Shown: piece by piece, positions 22,312 to 32,978 of the stretch | Layout of the letters: every line of letters begins with the position of its first letter | How positions within the stretch are numbered: the stretch's first letter is position 1 | Assembly (NCBI GenBank): GCA_963678675.1 | Contig: OY783196.1 | Location: 14,936,138 to 15,000,137 of the forward strand | Length of the DNA: 64,000 nt | Direction: 5' to 3' | From: Xiphydria camelus | Lineage: Eukaryota > Arthropoda > Insecta > Hymenoptera > Xiphydriidae | Program-made: the position numbers and the translations under genes | Notes under the pieces: generated by a model | Told to the model about the DNA's origin: nothing | What the model saw: the letters and a program-made list of their open reading frames with translations, nothing else | Databases searched by the model: none

Positions 22312-24112
22312 CTATTCCTTATCTTGTTCTTCTACCATAGCTTTCCCTAGTGCATGCTCCTGATTCGCCTTCCGTACCCTTCTTATTTTAGCTTGCGCTA
22401 ACCAGTTGCCAATTTGTTTTAATATTTCATTACTGGTGCCATTTGAAAAACGACTAAGAACTGCTTCTGCAATGAAAATATAAATTATTTCTTAATATCG
22501 AACATGATCATGATTTTACGACGTATAGAACTTACTTATTATTACTTCAAGTATGAGTGATTCTTTAAAGGATCGTTTTCCTTTGCGACCATACACACTA
22601 AACAACTCCGCCAGTTCATCAGACATTATTTTCTTCATAATGCCGCTTATAACTGCATTAAAGTCGTCTCCTCCAATGGTTTTTACCATTTTAACCTATC
22701 ATATATTCCATATTATGTATTGTTACCTATTATGTCCGATAAATCGTTTGAGCACAAGTTATCATTTTGCTAACTCTACAATCTTATCTCAAACACGTCT
22801 TTCACATTTTGTACTTACAGAATATTTTCATATTTTTAACTTTTATACGTTTTTACAATTTGATAAGTATCGATTCATGTAAATTTATGGTGATGAATGT
22901 TGAAAAAGGTTTCAATCAGACAGAGCCTCAATAAATTAAATAAAATCAAAAGAAATTGTAAAACAACTAACGATGCGATTTAAAAAATCTTGATTGGCCA
23001 GCTCTATTTCAAATTGCTGAAGTTGCGTTATATCGCGTAGTGGCAAATTTACGTCTTCAACGGTATTTTGATCGCCAATAGGAATAAGCCGCTCTTCTAA
23101 TATTGCGAGCTTTGCATTTGTGCTGCGTACTTGGTAAAGTAAAAGGTTTTGTTTCCTCAATATTTCTTTCAGAAAACCTGCAAACGAAATAAAATATTAT
23201 ATATAATTAATAAATACGATAAACATCGTTATTTTCAAAATACCTTTTATTTCCTCTATATTGTTATTTGTTTGAGCACGAGTAAATGATGAGCAGTGTT
23301 CATTTTCCGAGAAAAATGACCCCTCGCGAATATTTCCTAACATGGATGAGTGATGGGCAATTGGTTCTGTTGTACAAGTATATCAGAAAAAAATTAATAA
23401 ATTATATTTATTGCAAGAAACACACATAGATGTATTTTCTGTAGAAATACCTTTCTGTGATAAATGCACGTCCGGGGTATTAGAGTCACTTTTCGCGTCA
23501 AAGCTAGCATTTCTCTCCTTTACAACAGGCATATTTGAAATTTTCGGGCCGGATGATCTTTTACGGTCATCATTCTTTGGCCTCAGAGTAGAAGCTGGGA
23601 ACGTTGACAAAATAGTTTCTTCGAAATCCATGTTTTCTTCATCCGAAGAAGACAATTTGCGCTTTGCCTGTTCACGTCTTTTAAATTTCAACTTGATTTT
23701 ATGCCTCTCTTTTTCATTATCTGATAATGCGGAATCGTTTATATTGGATGTATCCTCGGCCAAAACCAGTTTTTCCATGCCTTTTTCGTAGGTAGCTGCG
23801 TTATGTATCAAATTGAAGAAAGGCAAACATTCGAAGTGTTAGTTAATACTTTCAAAAAATTACTTCACTAGCAATTTTCCTGACAGTAATAAACTGTGTA
23901 CCTGCTGTCCCAAATATTTTCTTAACCTCAACAACTGACCAATCCTCATTGTCTTTTGGCATAAGTTCTTTAATAATTGCTTTATTTAAAAATAATTGAG
24001 TTTTCAAATGATCCGGCCAAATGCATGATATATTTTTGTTTAAAATCCTTAACCAAGCTGTAGGTACCAGCTGCAATCCACCATCGAACTCTACAATGGA
24101 ATATTTGCTCAT
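22312..24112 (-). CDS. DUF4806-domain protein of E3
   Basis: Six exons on the minus strand: 23902-24112, 23451-23795, 23244-23366, 22972-23177, 22536-22695 and 22312-22466. Phases agree and no stop interrupts, giving 399 aa. Starts MSKYSIVEFDGGLQLVP, closest to the dead E0 protein; the Lys/Arg-rich second exon includes KRREQAKRKLSSSDEE. Then come a helix, LPLRDITQLQQFEIEL, the DUF4806 core TIGGDDFNAVISGIMKK with YGRKGKRSFKES, and a terminal helix with WLAQAKIRR. The fourth exon is 206 bp, as in E1. The ATG lies inside the 3' end of the transposase reading frame, in a different frame. Confidence 0.82.
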
Positions 24113-25841
24113 CTTGAGATCTGCATTTATTGCATATATTTGCTTGATTATCTGAATTTGTTTCTATTTCGGAATACCTTTTCCATAACTGCTCCAATGG
24201 TTTCTCGTTTTTTCTCAGAAGCTTTTTTATAGAAGACATAAAATTCTCAAATCGGAAAGCACTGAATGAGTCCAGAGAGCCATAATTCCTTACGTCATTG
24301 CATAAATGTAATAAACCGTGTACGTTATGTGATACAAATTGCTCGCCGTACAATTTCTCAAAAGACGTCACAAAATGAACCAGCAAAAGCTCAGCATATG
24401 ATACGTATTCATCGTCTTTGCACATAATTGGGTTTACTAAGATCGTTATAGCTACATGCAATGTCAGGAAATGTTTATATACATCACTTTTGACGATATT
24501 CTTTAATGCCAATGGTCCAGTGTACAATAGAAAAGTTCTCAATTCTGTAGCTTTCCAATGTCGAAAATCAGAGAGAGCTCGTGGTCTTCGATTTAAATCA
24601 TTTGGCACCGTATTCTGTAGTTGAAGAAGTGATGTTGAAATAATATTGATTTTTCTAACGGGTAATCGAATTGAGAGGGGTCCTGATTGTACCCAAAGTA
24701 GAATCAACTTTTTTACTACACCTAAACATACTAAGTGCATGTAATCGAGGGGAACGTTTGTTACTAATCCGAAGTGTGGTACTTCATTCAGAATAGAATT
24801 TTGTAATTGATAATCTTCATGGTAACAATTATTTTTGAATTCGTCGTCCGTTCTTAAACTGACATTATTATTCTGATTTTGTGGAAAGCAAAGTCTGTTG
24901 TTCACACGTTCTCCTTCTATTGTGCATTTAGTGCAACTATAAAATCCAGCATGACCTATGACACGTAAGACAAAAGATTTCGCTGGAGTATCGCATATCA
25001 ACGCCCGCAACCTTATTTGTACGCTTTCTCCATTTTTAACGTATTCGTTAGTAATTAGGTTTTTTAAATCATCTATTAATTGCCGTAGAAATGTATTACA
25101 ATCGCTCGGTTTGGTATTTCCGAAATATGCTCCTGCGATATATACTTTTTGGGACACATCGTTCGAGAGTAGTATGGGCCACAGGGAAGCATTAGAAGAT
25201 TTTGATATTGGCAACCCATCAATATTTAGGAGTAAATTAATGTAGGAAACATTATCACTGATGTTTGCTAACATTTTTTCAATTACTCTAGAGACACCAA
25301 AGTAGCAAAATTTTCCATCTCCTAAAGAAATTACGTCACAATTCTTTGGCGTTTGTAACAACGTTCTGGTATCTTTTGGAAAATCACAGTCTGTGAATTT
25401 GTTAAGAATACCAAGCAACGAGTTACATGCATTGTGAGTAATATTATATGATACAGCCCATGATGCTATGGATTGTATAAAATTAGTAGTTTTATCATTA
25501 TGTTCTTCTTCTTCCACATTCTTATCTTCATCATAAACATTGGTGCGCAAGTGATCGCTCATAAAATCATGATTTACATTTAATTCTGCATAAGCGTCAG
25601 TGTCAACGTGATTAATGCAACTATCCTGAGAATTTTTATCATTTTCTGGATAATCTAGACTTGTGCTTGAATTGCTATGTAATGTACTTTTTTCTTTTGT
25701 TCCGAAATACTTTTTTGCGTATTGAAAACGCGAACGTATTTTTATTTCTTCAATCTCCTCTTTAGTTTGTGCTTGAACCAATCGCCGTATTTGCCTGTCT
25801 GATATTTTTCCTTTAATTTTTCTCTGATTAGCCATGTCCAA
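23982..25841 (-). CDS. tnp2/Transposase_21-like transposase of E3 (short C-terminus)
   Basis: The frame gives 619 aa. Motifs: ISDRQIRRLVQ near the start, IASWAVSYNITHNACNSLL, LLNIDGLPISKSS with LWPI, CDTPAKSFVLR with C-x2-C, LDYMHLVCLG, and FENFMSSIKKLL. Homology to E1 and E2 stops just after the glutamate helix (RYSEIETN). The last 40 or so codons overlap the first exon of the DUF4806 gene in another frame and are probably not ancestral. The C-terminal domain of about 150 aa found in E1 and E2 is missing. Either it is dispensable, or an unseen splice supplies another end. Confidence 0.78.
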   Translation of the reverse strand: MDMANQRKIKGKISDRQIRRLVQAQTKEEIEEIKIRSRFQYAKKYFGTKEKSTLHSNSSTSLDYPENDKNSQDSCINHVDTDAYAELNVNHDFMSDHLRTNVYDEDKNVEEEEHNDKTTNFIQSIASWAVSYNITHNACNSLLGILNKFTDCDFPKDTRTLLQTPKNCDVISLGDGKFCYFGVSRVIEKMLANISDNVSYINLLLNIDGLPISKSSNASLWPILLSNDVSQKVYIAGAYFGNTKPSDCNTFLRQLIDDLKNLITNEYVKNGESVQIRLRALICDTPAKSFVLRVIGHAGFYSCTKCTIEGERVNNRLCFPQNQNNNVSLRTDDEFKNNCYHEDYQLQNSILNEVPHFGLVTNVPLDYMHLVCLGVVKKLILLWVQSGPLSIRLPVRKINIISTSLLQLQNTVPNDLNRRPRALSDFRHWKATELRTFLLYTGPLALKNIVKSDVYKHFLTLHVAITILVNPIMCKDDEYVSYAELLLVHFVTSFEKLYGEQFVSHNVHGLLHLCNDVRNYGSLDSFSAFRFENFMSSIKKLLRKNEKPLEQLWKRYSEIETNSDNQANICNKCRSQDEQIFHCRVRWWIAAGTYSLVKDFKQKYIMHLAGSFENSIIFK

Positions 25842-26968
25842 TTTTTTAGCATTTACATAAAATTTAAAATCTCTAGTTTTAATTTTAAGTTATCCATACC
25901 ATACGAAAGGTAACCCTGTTATAGAAAATTGATAGAAATAAATGAAAAAAATTATTCGGCAAGTAACAGAGAATTATTTTTCATAAACTGGAAGACGTTA
26001 AACTGATAGAAGCTATGTGTATCTTATTATCTCATCAGACTTACCGTGAAAGTATAATTAGGTTATGTTAATCCATTTTATTCGTACCAATATAAATTAT
26101 AGTAACGCACTATTAGTAACTTTTTACATGAAGAATTGCAATAGATAAAAATGTATTACTTAGCGAGTTTAATTCTCATCTATGTATAGTAAAGCAAGAT
26201 CGTTCTTATTCACTTTTATTGCAAATTCCGCACGTAACACCTCATGTAACCATTCGTAGACAGGGTTATAAAACAGCGAGAACCAAAGCTTGCCTATTGC
26301 GATGATTTGCACGCCACTCGTTGGATATATGCAGTACTAAAGCATAATATTGCAGGAAGTTTGCAGCAATATTGCAGCGCAATATTGTACGGACATTGTA
26401 CTGCAACATTGCAGCAATATTTCGCTACAAGATGAAAGATTGCAAGATTCCTGCAATATTGCAGCAATATTTCATGCCGTGTGGGTGGGCTGGAACGAAA
26501 ACCAAAAAATCATTTAAAGACTCCCTTGTGTGTAAATGCATTATGCGTGAGTGTTATTTTAATCATTGTTCTCTTCAAGTAAGCTTGTATTGTGTGCTCT
26601 CCCCAATGGAAACTGTTCTTCGACTTTTAACGAGACTTCTATAAACTATTTAAAACATTTCTTTATCAGAGCTATAAACTAGACATTTCATGATTAAAAT
26701 AATTGGACATATATAAAATAATCAAATAAGCCTGGTTTCTCGATATTCCAGATAAAATTTATCTTTTAATTTTATCGATTAATTTTGCTAGAAGGACAAA
26801 TTTTACCTGAAATATGGAAATACTCAATTTAAGCAAAATAATTTTTCAGTAATAAAGTGTGTTTTAGAATCTATACGTTATGAAAATAATTATACGGAGA
26901 AAGAAATTACAGAATTAATTTCTAAGTGGCTCGTACAAGCGAAGCTAAGGAATGACAGAGAGACGTAA

Positions 26969-27725
26969 ATTTACCAAACCAATCGAATTCATTAACAACA
27001 ATTAAAGTTTGGTCTACAATAGTCAGAGTAAACGTAAACTTATTCGTATGAAGTTAAGTAATACGAAATCCTGTAAGTGATTACAATTAATATCATTCAA
27101 TGAGTATTGTGAAACGTTACACAATTATGCAATTTTATAGCTACTTCCGTAAGATTCCTTTTACGCTTACGGTTATTGCAGACTAAGCTTCAAATAATTT
27201 TCAAGTACATATTTGGCAGCATACAATATATTCAACTCCATTTTAATAGAAAGTAATGACTTATTGTTTTGAATACCTCATCTTGTATATAACTACGTAT
27301 GTATATTTACAGACAAAAACTGCTTCGTACTCAGTCTATTAGTAGCAAACCTACAGAAGACTTTGAAGATGAAAACAATAATTAACTGCGGATTGTCAGC
27401 ATGCCTGTTTATTTCCATAGCTCCCAAGATTATGTTGATTGACCACTAACAAACAGAAGAAGTTATCAGAAATCAAAGGTTGGACAGAAAGGAACATGGG
27501 TTATTGTTCTATAAATTTGTTTTGAATCTCAAAATATGAATTAATTTTTATTTTTGTTATATTAATCTCTAATATATGCAAAACTTGTTAGCTGTGATGT
27601 ACTAGTTAACATATGCGTTTACGTATATTTCTTCATTATTATATAGTTTTCAGAATTCCGTATTAAAAATATAATTTATATTCATTCGCATATGTCCTAT
27701 GATCACCATCCTCGAAATCATATAG
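26969..27725. other. E0 interior, no gene recognised
   Basis: AT-rich stretch after the last exon of the dead DUF4806 gene. No transposase remnant can be seen where E1 and E2 have theirs. Confidence 0.5.
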
Positions 27726-27892
27726 GGCGGGTTGTAACTACTTGGTTTAAACTCAGTTTTAACTTGAACCACGTTTGAACTGACAATGAGTTTACATCAA
27801 AATGTACCTACGACATTATGCGTGACACAAAATATACCAAGAACGGCGGTTCAAGCTGAACCGGCTCTGAACCAAATCGTTACAACCCGCCC
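27726..27892. mobile_element. Short inverted-repeat MITE
   Basis: Ends are GGGCGGGTTGTAAC and GTTACAACCCGCCC, with the arms continuing imperfectly (CTTGGTTTAAACTCAG...CTCTGAACCAAAT). No coding sequence. ATA occurs on both sides and may be the target duplication. Confidence 0.75.
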
Positions 27893-27899
27893 ATAGAAT

Positions 27900-28187
27900 A
27901 ATATCACTATTCGATACTTCAGAAATATTCCTGAAACATCTATGAAAGCTTTCATTTAGCTACCATTTTCATTTCTCATATGTGTCATATATGTTTCAGG
28001 AATATTTCCAAAATATCTCAGCTACATTGCAGGATGATTACAAATGTAAGAAAGGCGGACATTTTGACATCTCTGAGATATCTCTGAAATATCTCAGAAA
28101 CCTTGCGAAACATATCTGAAATCCTTCCAATCCTTCCAATGTAATATTTCTGAGAGATATCTGCAAGAAATCTGTGCTGTGTGGGTA
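27900..28187. mobile_element. Orphan end of a further CCCA-type element
   Basis: The segment ends GTGCTGTGTGGG (28187), the complement of CCCACACAGCAC, and is filled with TCTGAGATATCTCTGA-like palindromes (about 28010-28165). This is the same plan as E0 to E3 but a fourth subterminal motif. I cannot find the matching left end. The adjacent MITE at 27726-27892 may have replaced or separated it. Confidence 0.5.
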
Positions 28188-28634
28188 TAAAGCAGTACGT
28201 ATTGTAAATAGTAATAATATTAGGGGAGAAATGCATTGAAACCTACAAAAAATGCTGTACCTACCTACATTCGGATCACGCACGGCTCACCGTAGCTCAC
28301 GCGGAAATGACGATGACGATAAGAAGTATATATAATAAGTCAAGTCGAGTAATTATGTATATATACATCGCAATTGTAGTACTATATATAACTGTATTAT
28401 AATAATTAAATTTTATTTATTTAAAAACATATCAATTTTTTGAAACGTGTTAGTAAAAGAACCTATTCAATTATTTTTTAAATGAAGGAAAATCATGCTC
28501 TATCTCCATAAATGGACGTCCATAGAATATCCAAATTAGAATATTCAGTGGATATCCATTACATGTCCATGGACGTACGGACATAAAATGGACACAAAAT
28601 GGATATCCATTGGATGTCCGGTGCTATTTGGGTA

Positions 28635-28958
28635 CGACCTATCGGTCCGCGAAAGGGGATACCATATTTACAAACGGAGCTCGCAGTGGCCTGCGACTCA
28701 GATCCCCTGTCCATCACGCAATAAAGGTGTTTATAATCTCGCGAATAGAAACCACGGTGGCCTGCGACTTATTTAACTTATCACGCAGTCTTCGACGTTC
28801 TCGTTCTTTTTCTCTATTACAATCCATCTATACCTTACTTGCTTAATAAAATGACAATAATTAGAGGTTAATACAAAGAGTTTGAATGCGCCGCCAAAAA
28901 TCTAGTAACTTCCAAAAGTTATAGGGATTTTAGGTCAAGTCTGGATGCAGACGCGACA
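28635..28958 (-). repeat. Gypsy 3' LTR, proximal part
   Basis: Continuation of the LTR interrupted by E0, ending GACGCGACA. Directly beyond it at 28959-28972 the minus strand reads AAGGGGGAAGG, a polypurine tract in the expected place upstream of the 3' LTR. Confidence 0.88.
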
Positions 28959-29399
28959 CCTTCCCCCTTATGAAAAAAAAATGTTTTACAAAACATTTTT
29001 TTTAAATTATTCCCGTGAATAATTTTAAGGCCTTAATTTAACGTCAAATCTTAATATAATGTGTCAGATCTTAATATAATTCCAAATTTTAATGTAATTT
29101 CAAACCTTAGTATAAGTTTCCAAAATATAGAGATTATTATTCTAGGTTAGTCCGTGTATTTTCACGATTTTCACCAATGTTATCTAGTCCGGTGAGAGCT
29201 AATTTTTGCTTATTCGCATGAACAATTTTCTCTTAACGCTATTTAGTAAAATCTCAAACTCAAGGAAATTACAATAGTCATTATTCTACGTTGATTTGTT
29301 GGTCTTCATTGATATTATTTGATCTAATGAAAGCTAACCTTAGCTTATTTGTATGGACTATTTTTCTCTTAACACTATTCAACGCAAGCTTTGCATTCA

Positions 29400-30105
29400 A
29401 TTTACCATGCATCCGTACAATCTCGAACGGTCCAGACTATATTCAAATTTTGACATTTTCGGTTCTCTTTTTTTAAAGGTATACGTGATCTCCTTCGTGG
29501 AGTTCATTTTTATCGTAGTATATTTTACTTTTTCCCTTAGGCTTTTCTAAATTTTTCACAGCGGTTGCCTGAGTCATGAAGATCCTAACGAAAAGATCAT
29601 CCAGATATTAGACGAAAGTAGGGACACTTGCTCTCTAGCAAATTCAGAAGAAATAACAGCCTCCACGCCGAAAATCAACTGTGAGAAGTAAAGCCAGTGG
29701 CTTCGTAAACCGAAATTTTATATGAGAAAATTCCAAAGCGGATCCATTCGTCCCAATCACTTTTGTTACAGAAGTGTTTCAAATAATCTATGAAGACACG
29801 ATGGTATACGCTCCAAGGATCCAAGTGATTTGTGGTGAAAAATGTAGTGAAAGTGAGTTTTTGAAGTTTAAAAATGTTTGCAACGTTTTTGAGAATTTAC
29901 CAGTGAAGAAGATACTTCCCAAATTGATATAATACCACGAGGGTAATCAAAACGAATGATAAATTGCTCGACTAGTACGTGAGTAAACTGTAACTGAATT
30001 AATATAGAAAGAGAGATAACGTCAGAATATTTTGAGGTTATCCTGGATAATTATCCTGGAAAATAATGATTTCCCTTTTAATAAGAAGATAACGATTTCC
30101 TTTTT
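29400..30105 (-). pseudogene. Gypsy integrase, decayed
   Basis: In shifting minus-strand frames one reads CNKSDWDEWIRFG and FSYKISVYEATGFTSH (about 29690-29790), the region after the integrase core. AVKNLEKPKGKSKIYYDKN with ELHEGDHVYL follows (about 29470-29570), a typical Gypsy integrase C-terminal segment. Several stops and frameshifts are present, so no protein is made. Confidence 0.7.
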
Positions 30106-30401
30106 CGTTTAGTTAGAAGATAACGACTTCCCTTTTCGAATATCACGGGAGAAGACTGTTATGAAATACTTAGAATAGTTGGAGATATTTCTCAGAAGAT
30201 TTCCTACTTCAACCCATTGAAATAAATCGAATTCGGAGTTGTTTACAGAGATGCTGAAACTTTTTACACCTTGGTGGTCCATTAATAATCTCAAAGATTT
30301 ACAGGACATTCGAAGATAATTTAGAAAGGTGTCTGTTTGAGAGATGTCATGAAGAATTAAGTGAAATATCAAATCGTCACACAGCTCAGTGCGAATCCTT
30401 T

Positions 30402-31096
30402 TCAATCTTTCAAGAATTTTTCCTCAAGCAATATAGTTGGTCCATTGAAGTGGAAAATAATAGGGAAAGGTTTTGGGATGTCTGACGATTTGTCTGAATT
30501 TACTTTGTTTGTGGTGAAGATATTGGAATCAATCTGACTACGTTTTATAGAGGTCAATCCTAGGTTATTTCCCTCGTCGGTGGCAGCTGAAGCACCCATC
30601 TGGTCCGAGGTCACTTCCTGGACCTATATAACCCGGCTTTCAGGGAGGCATGCTCAGCTGATGTGCCACGTCCTAAGCTATTTCCCTCGTCGGCGGCAAC
30701 GGAAGCACCCAACAGGGTTAGAGGTTTCTTACGTAAAGAAGTCATAGCCGGAGGGCGCCTCACTAATGTGCCACGTTTTAAGCTATCTCCCTCGTCGGTG
30801 GCAACGGAAGCACCCATCTGAACCAGAGTTCGCACATAGGAACTGTCAGACCGTATGTCCAGTGAGATTTGCTTAGCCGGAATGCCACGCCTCTTCACTC
30901 CCCGGGAAGAGACCTCCAACAGGTCGGCAACCGAGTGGAGCCCTAATTCTATTGGTAAGTCATCTTCGTCGGCAGTAAAATATTCACTGTCATAGTCTGA
31001 GTCAGTCGTGTCAGATTCTATTTTACTTGTTTGAAAATAATTGACCTCTTCTTCGTTAAGTACCAAGCTCCCGCGCGCCAGGAACAAGGCACCCAT
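30402..31096 (-). pseudogene. Gypsy pol region between RNase H and integrase, repeated acidic segment
   Basis: The 161-codon frame (31096 to 30611) starts MGALFLARG, is acidic (DTTDSDYDSEYFTADEDD) and contains three spaced repeats of GASVA(T/A)DEG; a fourth similar repeat continues to about 30560. It lies between the RNase H and integrase remnants. I know no named domain for it. It may be a linker expanded by tandem duplication. Confidence 0.45.
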
Positions 31097-31289
31097 TAAT
31101 TCTTCATTTTGATAGAAATTTCTGTCTGCATCCGATACCAGATTCTCATTGAAACAAGGAAGCGGTTATTCGTCTACGTAGTCGAACACCTCTTCAGAGT
31201 TTCGGGATAAGCGGTATCTTCATTTACATTTCCCGTCAGAAAGGTGAAATGTTCAGGTAAATCAGAAGCATCAGGATTGGTCAGTTTAC

Positions 31290-32200
31290 TGGATATCAGC
31301 AGTGGAATTCATTTTTCCAGGTTCGTATACGATATTATAATCGTACTCATTAAGATGAATTCGTCAACTAACTAACGTCGAGATGGGGTCTTTTGCATTA
31401 TGCAATCAGACCAAGGGGCGATGATCAGTAACAAGGGTAAATTGATAACCCCACAGATATAGTCGAAAATGTTTAATAGTGAAAAGAATCGCCAAAAGTT
31501 CCCTTTTTGGTTGTATTGTAATTGATTTCAGAATCCTACAATATGCCGATGGGGTATCCCGACTCAGGACTGTGCAGAATGCATACTTAGAAGAATTGGT
31601 TGTCCCAACGATAGGTTCGGAGAATTTAAGAAATTAAGGAAGCGGCTTGGAACACAGCATTTTACAAAGGACTTCGAAGGCATCCTGAGCAGACTAGGTA
31701 GGTCCAGATAAAGGGATTCCCCTCTTTAATAATCTAGTAAAAGACTTGGCTATTTTCACCATATTCTTGATGAAGCGTCTATAATACTTAACGAGACTAA
31801 GGAACTGTTTAATATTTCTTCGTTCTGGGAACCGAAAAATTTCGAATGACCTTAAGTTTGCTAGAATCGGGTTTCACACCTTTATCGATGATTTCGTGTC
31901 CAAGATAAATTAAGTCATGCCGTATAAAATGACATTTTTTAGTTTGGAGTGTTAAACCAGCGTCTCACAACCGTGCAAGGAGGACTTAAACTTTTGAGAA
32001 TGTTCTTCGAGAAAGAGAGATCATCCATATACACAACCAGCTTGATACCCTGAAGACCCGATAGTACCACATCCATCGTCCGTTGAAACGAAGCCGGGGC
32101 GTTCTTCAAATCAAAGGGTATTTTATTGAAATTAAAAACCCAAAAGTAGTAGAAATGAAGCTACATGTTTAGATTTCGGAATTAACTCTTTTATGAAATT
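31290..32200 (-). pseudogene. Gypsy reverse transcriptase and RNase H, decayed
   Basis: On the minus strand, IPFDLKNAPASFQRTMD followed by LVVYMDD (about 31990-32125) is the palm of reverse transcriptase with the YMDD catalytic motif. FTLVTDHRPLV and YDYNIVYEPGKMN (about 31300-31450) mark the end of RNase H. RT followed by RNase H, with integrase downstream, is the Ty3/Gypsy order. Stops and frameshifts interrupt it repeatedly. Confidence 0.8.
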
Positions 32201-32631
32201 TATATTTTTCAGATTACTGAGGTCTGCTCTCAGCGCTATATTCGGTGGATCCGGCTTATGCAATAATAATCACGTCCCTCGCGTTTAAATAATTTTTATC
32301 TCGGTCGCGCTCACGACTAAAATCATAATTACGCCCCTATCCGCGTCAGAAATTGAGTTCACGCTTTCAACCACGATTTCATTCAGAGGGGTTAGGATCA
32401 TCCCGTCACGAACATTAATTGGCGTTAGAATTAAGCAAATGATTCATATTAAAACTCCACTTTAATTTTGATTTGATTTCCGTGTTCCATAAAGATAATG
32501 CGAACGTTCTATTGTTTCCTGTTCCACTCAATCAATAGCATCTTCTATGGACGTCGGTTTTTCTTTTGATAAAAGTGTACTCATTAAAGGGTCGCGCAGT
32601 CTACGCGCAAAGCAAGTGACGGCTGTGTTAT

Positions 32632-32978
32632 TTAATAATATTTTAACCCTGACGGCTTGCGAGATTCATTGTACTTCTCTTTAGCTGCTTCTAATCCGCG
32701 CTTCAGGACTTCAAGAATTCGCGCCCCGAAATACTCAACATTTTCGGTTTCATTTTGGGAAAGTCTACGAAGCTCGTCATGCACCAAATTGACATCGAAA
32801 AACCGAGAAAAAGCAGCTTTCAATAGGGTAATTAAATCATTTAAATCATCTAGTGAGTGACGATTTGACAAAAGTTGGTCACTAACTTTTGATCTTGCTG
32901 CATATGAGCATCTGCGATTTTACACTATTGAGTGAATTTAGTTAATTCCAGGGATTTCCCATCAAAGGAGGGTACAAG
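32632..32978 (-). pseudogene. Gypsy gag fragment, broken by N1
   Basis: The minus-strand frame reads VPSFDGKSLELTKF next to the N1 insertion. After a frame change it continues with SNRHSLDDLNDLITLLKAAF and RLSQNETENVEYFGARI, resembling the capsid part of insect Gypsy gag proteins. The N1 insertion at 32979 splits the gene. Confidence 0.55.

Larger units (their letters stand above)
21831..26485 (-). mobile_element. E3: two-gene CCCA-ended transposon with reversed gene order
   Basis: A 4655-bp element starting CCCATACAGCACTGAAATAT (21831) and ending in the complement of CCCACACGGCATGAAATAT (26485). TG is duplicated at 21829-21830 and 26486-26487. Deleting the element plus one TG restores the split DUF4806 codons of the E0 gene, so the borders are exact. 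The subterminal repeats are GCAATATTGC-type palindromes (21840-22016 and 26345-26480), quite unlike those of E1/E2. Both genes are on the minus strand, but here the transposase (25841 to 23982) is upstream of the DUF4806 gene (24112 to 22312). Confidence 0.9.
7357..26968 (+). pseudogene. DUF4806-type gene of E0, disrupted by two transposons
   Basis: Five exons can be followed by homology to E1, E2 and E3: 7357-7549 (start MAQYTVVEFSDGLQLVP), about 20870-21272, 21351-21564, 21729-21830 continued at 26488-26543, and about 26850-26968 (ending at TAA). The product would begin with a short conserved domain (VEF...LVP..WL...W), continue with a serine-rich linker, and end with a DUF4806-like domain (LLHKIGG...). 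E2 sits in intron 1. E3 sits in the middle of the DUF4806 exon: removing it and one TG rejoins the frame as ILYSWAGTKTK. Independently, a TAA at 20904-20906 and a frameshift near 21040 break exon 2, so the gene is dead. Confidence 0.75.
2814..28632 (+). mobile_element. E0: CCCA-ended DNA transposon, decayed, host of E2, E3 and copia
   Basis: The left end is CCCAAATAGCAC (2814) and the right end is its complement GTGCTATTTGGG (to 28632). The flanking 2-bp duplication is TA (2812-2813 and 28633-28634). The same LTR site without insertion is present at 35575-35576 and in the inverted solo LTR near 37160, which fixes the borders exactly. Both ends carry near-palindromic repeats around TCCATTGGA and TGGATATCCA (2820-3030 and 28500-28630), unlike the TGACGTCA repeats of E1/E2. 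Its only recognisable gene of its own is a dead DUF4806-type gene (7357-26968). It has been invaded by a truncated copia element, foldbacks, E2 and E3. Confidence 0.85.
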
